Positions 59,650 to 64,000 of a DNA stretch of 64,000 nucleotides are shown piece after piece (position 1 is the first letter of the stretch; each line of letters begins with the position of its first letter). The stretch covers positions 15,825,653-15,889,652 of the forward strand of contig NC_079478.1 of NCBI RefSeq assembly GCF_026230105.1. Reading direction: 5' to 3'. The notes beneath the pieces were generated by a model. The model was not told the origin of the DNA. It saw only the letters and a program-made list of their open reading frames with translations, and made no database searches. The position numbers were made by a program, and so were the translations under genes. The stretch is from Diorhabda sublineata (lineage: Eukaryota; Arthropoda; Insecta; Coleoptera; Chrysomelidae).

Positions 59650-60440
59650 CGCTAGGTCAAGTAATACACCGATTCAACCCCAACGGATATCATGTAAGTT
59701 AATAAACTGTATTGATTTAATTTAATGATTTAACTTGAACAAATATCAAGAAACATGATTTTAAGAACAGGAACCCTCATTCTCGAAAACACATGTTGAC
59801 TAAAATACCGGATAAAACTAAGTGAATGACTATTATTCGGAACAAAAGTCTCACTTCTAATAGAAAAATAAACTATTAAATGGATGAAATAACAATTTTT
59901 TTTAAACTGAAATATATTTTCTTTGATATGTATCACGTATCAAGTTCCGTATTTAAGTTAATTTGTGAGATTATTCAATATAACAAACACACAGTTAACT
60001 TTCTGGCGTAAAATTGCGCACAGAAGGTACATAATTAAGTACGTCATAACTCTGTGACATTTATTTCTGGAATTACTTTTTTCTTTATATCATAATGAGC
60101 AGCAAACACCAGAAGCGTAGCTTACGTGGTTTCTACCTGGCTCCTGGGTAAAAATGAAGAATAAAAGAGTTGAAGTATTAATTAAACATCATTTTTTAAG
60201 TGAAAAACAAATGAAGAAAGCAAGAAAAGTAACGTAAATTTTATTCTGAAATTGCTACGATCCATTGATTCTCTGCTTTTAAGGTAGTCATATGAATACA
60301 AATGAACTGAACGATCGTAATCCCAAACATGGTTTCACTAGAAAAAAGTATCTGCAAGATGGATGCCATAACTGCATATTACTGATCAAAATCCTGTCAC
60401 TATTAGAAATTCAATTGAATATTTCGATATCTTTAAATGT
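59650..60440. other. Non-coding stretch
   Basis: No supported feature was seen. Confidence 0.4.
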
Positions 60441-60449
60441 ATCAATCAA

Positions 60450-60770
60450 CTGAAATCTATTTGAAAACCTTGAGGACCTTGAAATCGCGGATGGTATATG
60501 TCTATTAACAGCAAGTAAAAATATCATGCAAGAGGAAGTTAACAGGCTACATAATAATGCAACACCAGTTAGTCTAAACATGAACAGTAGAAAATCAAAA
60601 TATTACGAAAGAGCGAAACCGAAACAGGAACCGATATCCATTTAGAAGGACGAAAAATAGAACAATTCGAGCAATTTTTCTATTTACGAAGCTTATAAGC
60701 ATGGTAGAAGATACTGTAAATGTCATCGAAAGAAATCAAAACGATTTTAAGTCTTCAATTTTATTAGCAT
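60450..60770 (+). pseudogene. LINE reverse transcriptase fragment (motif C region)
   Basis: The plus strand reads LEIADGICLLTASKNIMQEE followed by VNRLHNNATPVSLNMNSRKS, and after a frame change IHLEGRKIEQFEQFFYLRS. This corresponds to the FADDICLLS motif C and the GLxxNxxKTK and FxYLGS blocks that follow it in LINEs. The ADD is mutated to ADG, so the copy is dead. Confidence 0.7.
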
Positions 60771-60779
60771 CCATTCGAA

Positions 60780-62310
60780 TTTCCCCCGATGTGTCCTACT
60801 TTAAAGCATTCGGGGAGTATCCCGGAGGATGTAGTCGTTATTAATCTTGAAGGTCAGAAATACTATTACGAAATGCTACGAAGTCAGACCGAGGACAAGG
60901 TTGATAGAAATCAAATTATATTAGTAAAATATATAAACAATTACGAAGTAGTTATTATATATTTAGAACTTTAATTATTTACTATTTTATTATATACATA
61001 ATAGTTATTCTCTATCAATTTTAGATATGAAATCACAAAAGAAAATATAGTTATATAATTATGTAGATAGATAATTCGCCTATACTGCAATTTGTATTCT
61101 AATAATATGTTTATATGTTTTGAACTTGACCGTTACTTTTAAAGCGGGTCAAGTCTTTGATATAGTTCAAGTGTGATGTGTGTGTGTAATAAAACCCAGT
61201 GATATTGAAGATATTTTCACCCTTTATTCCCGATTATATTAAGTCTGTATTTACATTAATTATCCGAAGAGACGTACAACGTACAGCGTTATCGTTCCCA
61301 CGAAAGCATACACTACATTTGTAGATCGGGTGTAAAAATTGGGAGAGTATGGAACCATTAATGTTTTTCACAAGTTAAAAAAGCCTTAATTCAAACATGG
61401 GTAGTGTGGGATGCTCTGCACATATTATTAACAGTGCAGTGCACTACGGATGTGTTTAGTGCCAGTAGACATGGCACTCAACTCATCTTGAAAATTTAAA
61501 ATTTCTCATCATTTACACAGTACTCAGGCGATAAAAGACTAACCTCAAAAATTGTAAGACTAGATACTAAAATGATCTCAATACTTTTTAGATTTTTGCT
61601 TAAAATATAATTAGAGTTCTGGGCTCTGGAATCAATGTGAAATCTGTTCTAGTGTATGATATGTATAATAATTGAATTGAAAGTTAATTGTAGACAACGA
61701 TATTAAGAAGAACTAACAACTAAATGATTACTTGTTACCAGATAAAGTTGTGAATATCTGTAATAGTTAAATTATTATCTTGATTATTATATGATGTAGA
61801 AAATTGGTTAAAAAAACTGCTATTATTAGTTCCTTGTAAAATTCGTGAACCATAATTTATTTTTCTGTTGAGAGAAATACACACTACTATTCGGCAACAG
61901 CAGTCGATTTCCATCCTCCATGTTGTTTTAATTCAAGAGTGTCTCCACCTCTGTTCAGAAAGAATTAGATTTTGTAGGTTTATACCCAATCGATTTTCAG
62001 AAATACTTTTAATTTAGCATACTTACTCAAATCTACATTATTATTTATAATTAAGGTTGCTTTTAATTTAGAATAGCTGGACCATAGTGTAGAGGACTTG
62101 AATTTCTTAGACTGTTCTCTAAAATAATCTAATAGCAAGCGTTCTGTGAAGCTGTGAATATTATTCTGGTTTCGCCATTACATAAAAGTGTTATATTCGT
62201 TTTTGAAGTTTTCTTTGGATTTTCCTGGTAAATTTAATGTTGTCATATTTTTCTTTTCCATGATTTCTTGAGGAATACATGTTTCAAACCCAGAATCTTC
62301 CACTTTCTAT
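60780..62310. other. Mostly non-coding stretch
   Basis: No gene could be supported. A GT-rich run with AATAAA near 61175-61195 hints at a retroelement terminus, without a second copy to confirm it. Confidence 0.35.
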
Positions 62311-62314
62311 GTTA

Positions 62315-62333
62315 ACAATAATAATAATAATAA

Positions 62334-62399
<66 letters not shown>

Positions 62400-62400
62400 T
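62315..62400. repeat. (AAT)n microsatellite
   Basis: About 85 bp of AAT trinucleotides with one interruption near 62333. It ends exactly where recognisable R4/Dong-type LINE sequence begins. Confidence 0.95.
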
Positions 62401-64000
62401 CCGTAGCAATAACACCAACAAAAAACCCTGGTGGAAACGAAACCACATCAGAAAAATATTCAAGGAAATAGTTATACACACAACATCCAAAATATCAACA
62501 ATATTTGCGTGAGTATATTGATCAACTTCAGCAAAAGCTGAAAGCTTAATCCAAGCGTTTATTGTGATACATTAAGTGCACAAAGAAGAACTACAGAATA
62601 ACCCTTTTCATAGCAGCCAAAAAGTATTTTACTTGTAACTACGCCCAATAGCAACACCAATCAACCTATGCCATCGAAACAGACGCTGGAAAAGTATTGG
62701 TCCTCATTGTGATCAACTCCCAACATCCACAAGAGAAATGCCTACTGGATAGCAGCCGAAGAGATGCGATTAAATATTGTTCCGATGCAGTTTGATGATT
62801 TCACACTGAAAGAAATAACTGATATCGTCCAAAATACTAACAAATGAAAAGCTCCGGAAGTTGATAATATCCAAAACTTCTGGTATAAGAAATTCCTGAG
62901 CGTATACAGGGAATTAACGAAGCAATTTTCTCACCTCCTACAGAGCCCAGAAGATATCCCAACAATTTTAGTACTGAGTTCCACTCATTTGCTTCCAAAG
63001 ATCTCCCAGACGGATGACCCCACTCAGTTCAGACTTCTCTACTTTATATGAGATACTAACAGCTTGTTATCTCTATCAGAATTTATATACACTTCGAGGA
63101 AAATAACATCTTAGCAGAGCAACGGAAGGGCTGCAGAAGAAATCACCAAGGGTGCAAAGAACAACTAATTATGGACTCTGTGATACCTCGGCAGGCACAG
63201 AAATATCATCGAATTTCGTGGATTACAAGAAAGGGTTTGATATTGTATCTCATTCCTGTGTCTTACAGATTTACAAAGTCTTCCCAACTGTTGTAAGCTT
63301 CCGAAAACGATGAAGGGATGGCGAACGAATTTACCTGCAAAATGCCCATTTATAGGGGAATATACCAGGGCGACTCCTTGAGAGATTCTACTTCGGAATG
63401 AATCCTCTATCTACCATGCTCAATGATACAAAGAACGGATTCAACATTGAAGCTAACAGAGACACCAACTGTACCATCTTCTATTTTTCATGGACGATAT
63501 ATACGCAGCAAATGAACGTCAAATACATCAGTTCCTCAATATAACACATCGATTCTACACCAATATACATATGGAGTTTGGACTGCAAGACTCTACATAT
63601 CGAGAAAGGCATTGTCATGAACGGAAATGTGCAATCTCCCAACGGAGATATCGTATAGGCGATGGACAACGGAGAAACCTATAAATACCTAAGATTCCAG
63701 CAGGCTAAGTTGCTGGACCAAAAGCGGGAAAGCGGATAAAGATTACTCGCCCCTCAACCTCGCATCGCCAGAATCTGACTTGAATATAGTATTGGATACA
63801 GAAAATCTGGAACAGTGGTCACGAAAGGCACTACATGGTAGACCTCAGCCAGCCGCATGTTGATCAAGTTATTAATATGAATAACTACAAGTAAAATGTC
63901 ATCAAGGATCCTAACACTCAATCTGACAAATGCAGACAGCGCCAACAAGTATCAGAGAAAATTAAACATAAAACAACCTGTTTGTAGTGATACCTTTTGA
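62401..64000 (+). pseudogene. R4/Dong-type LINE, decayed, runs off the window
   Basis: Blocks in order on the plus strand: KKPWWKRNHIRKIFKEI (N-terminus), QGCKEQLIMDSV and FVDYKKGFDIVSHS (RT motif A), LSTMLNDTKNGFNIEANRDT, FFMDDIYAANERQ (motif C, FMDD, with two residues missing after it), THRFYTNIHMEFGLQ, GNVQSPNGDIV, MDNGETYKYLRFQQAKLLDQ, then DTENLEQWSRKALHGRPQPA and VIKDPNTQSDKCRQ near the end. This order and the FMDD catalytic box fit R4/Dong-clade LINEs, which encode a restriction-like endonuclease. Numerous stops and frameshifts mark it as dead. Motif B (GIFQGDSLSPL) is broken to GNIPGRLLER. The endonuclease domain would lie beyond the window. Confidence 0.75.

Noticed and set aside
62279..62512. 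Poly-Asn and poly-Leu frames over the AAT array
   Set aside because: They are translations of a microsatellite, not protein-coding evidence.

Overview
The window looks like an AT-rich insect nuclear genome. The evidence is short spliced introns with GT..AG borders, very many mariner-family remnants, several clades of non-LTR retrotransposons, MITEs and foldback elements, long AT and AAT microsatellites, and no operon-like gene packing. Order and species cannot be fixed from the sequence; a beetle or hemipteran would fit. Most open frames are short and lie inside decayed transposons. LAYOUT. 1-5.1 kb: non-coding, with three copies of a terminal-inverted-repeat family, one flanked by TTAA on both sides and containing a long (AT)n tract. 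5.1-13.6 kb: at least six decayed mariner copies in both orientations. 14-20.7 kb: a 22-bp triplication, a LINE endonuclease fragment, a small THAP-domain relic, a foldback MITE, a broken R1/Jockey-type LINE and a mariner N-terminal fragment. 24.87-32.17 kb: the clearest ordinary host gene, five minus-strand coding exons (the 3' end of a larger gene) encoding a highly charged, probably disordered protein I do not recognise. All four visible introns are phase 2, and the large ones hold a long-TIR MITE, a 1,000-bp foldback element and a dead LINE. 32.6-41 kb: more LINE and mariner remnants, a foldback element with internal tandem repeats, and a clean nested insertion in which an RTE-like LINE sits inside a mariner transposase with a perfect 11-bp target-site duplication. 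42.7-44.6 kb: the most interesting locus. A minus-strand relic of a tyrosine recombinase lies divergent to a second, apparently intact tyrosine recombinase gene (393 aa, one 51-bp intron, catalytic R, HxxR, H and Y present), which is followed 50 bp after its stop by a perfect 36-bp palindrome. 48.8-51.1 kb: a frameshifted gene of the insect DUF7869-like family, then a Tc1-like remnant. 52.4-53.9 kb: an irritans-like mariner and a LINE 3' end. 57.6-59.6 kb: a MITE and a pogo/Tigger-like remnant. 60.4-64 kb: a LINE RT fragment, then an (AAT)n array abutting a decayed R4/Dong-type LINE that runs off the window. HOW IT FITS TOGETHER. Only two loci look as if they could make protein now: the multi-exon host gene and the tyrosine recombinase gene. 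The DUF7869-like gene needs a frameshift to be read through. Everything else recognised is mobile-element debris, with recurrent insertion of elements into introns and into each other. Family calls rest on remembered motif patterns read by eye; no database search was run.
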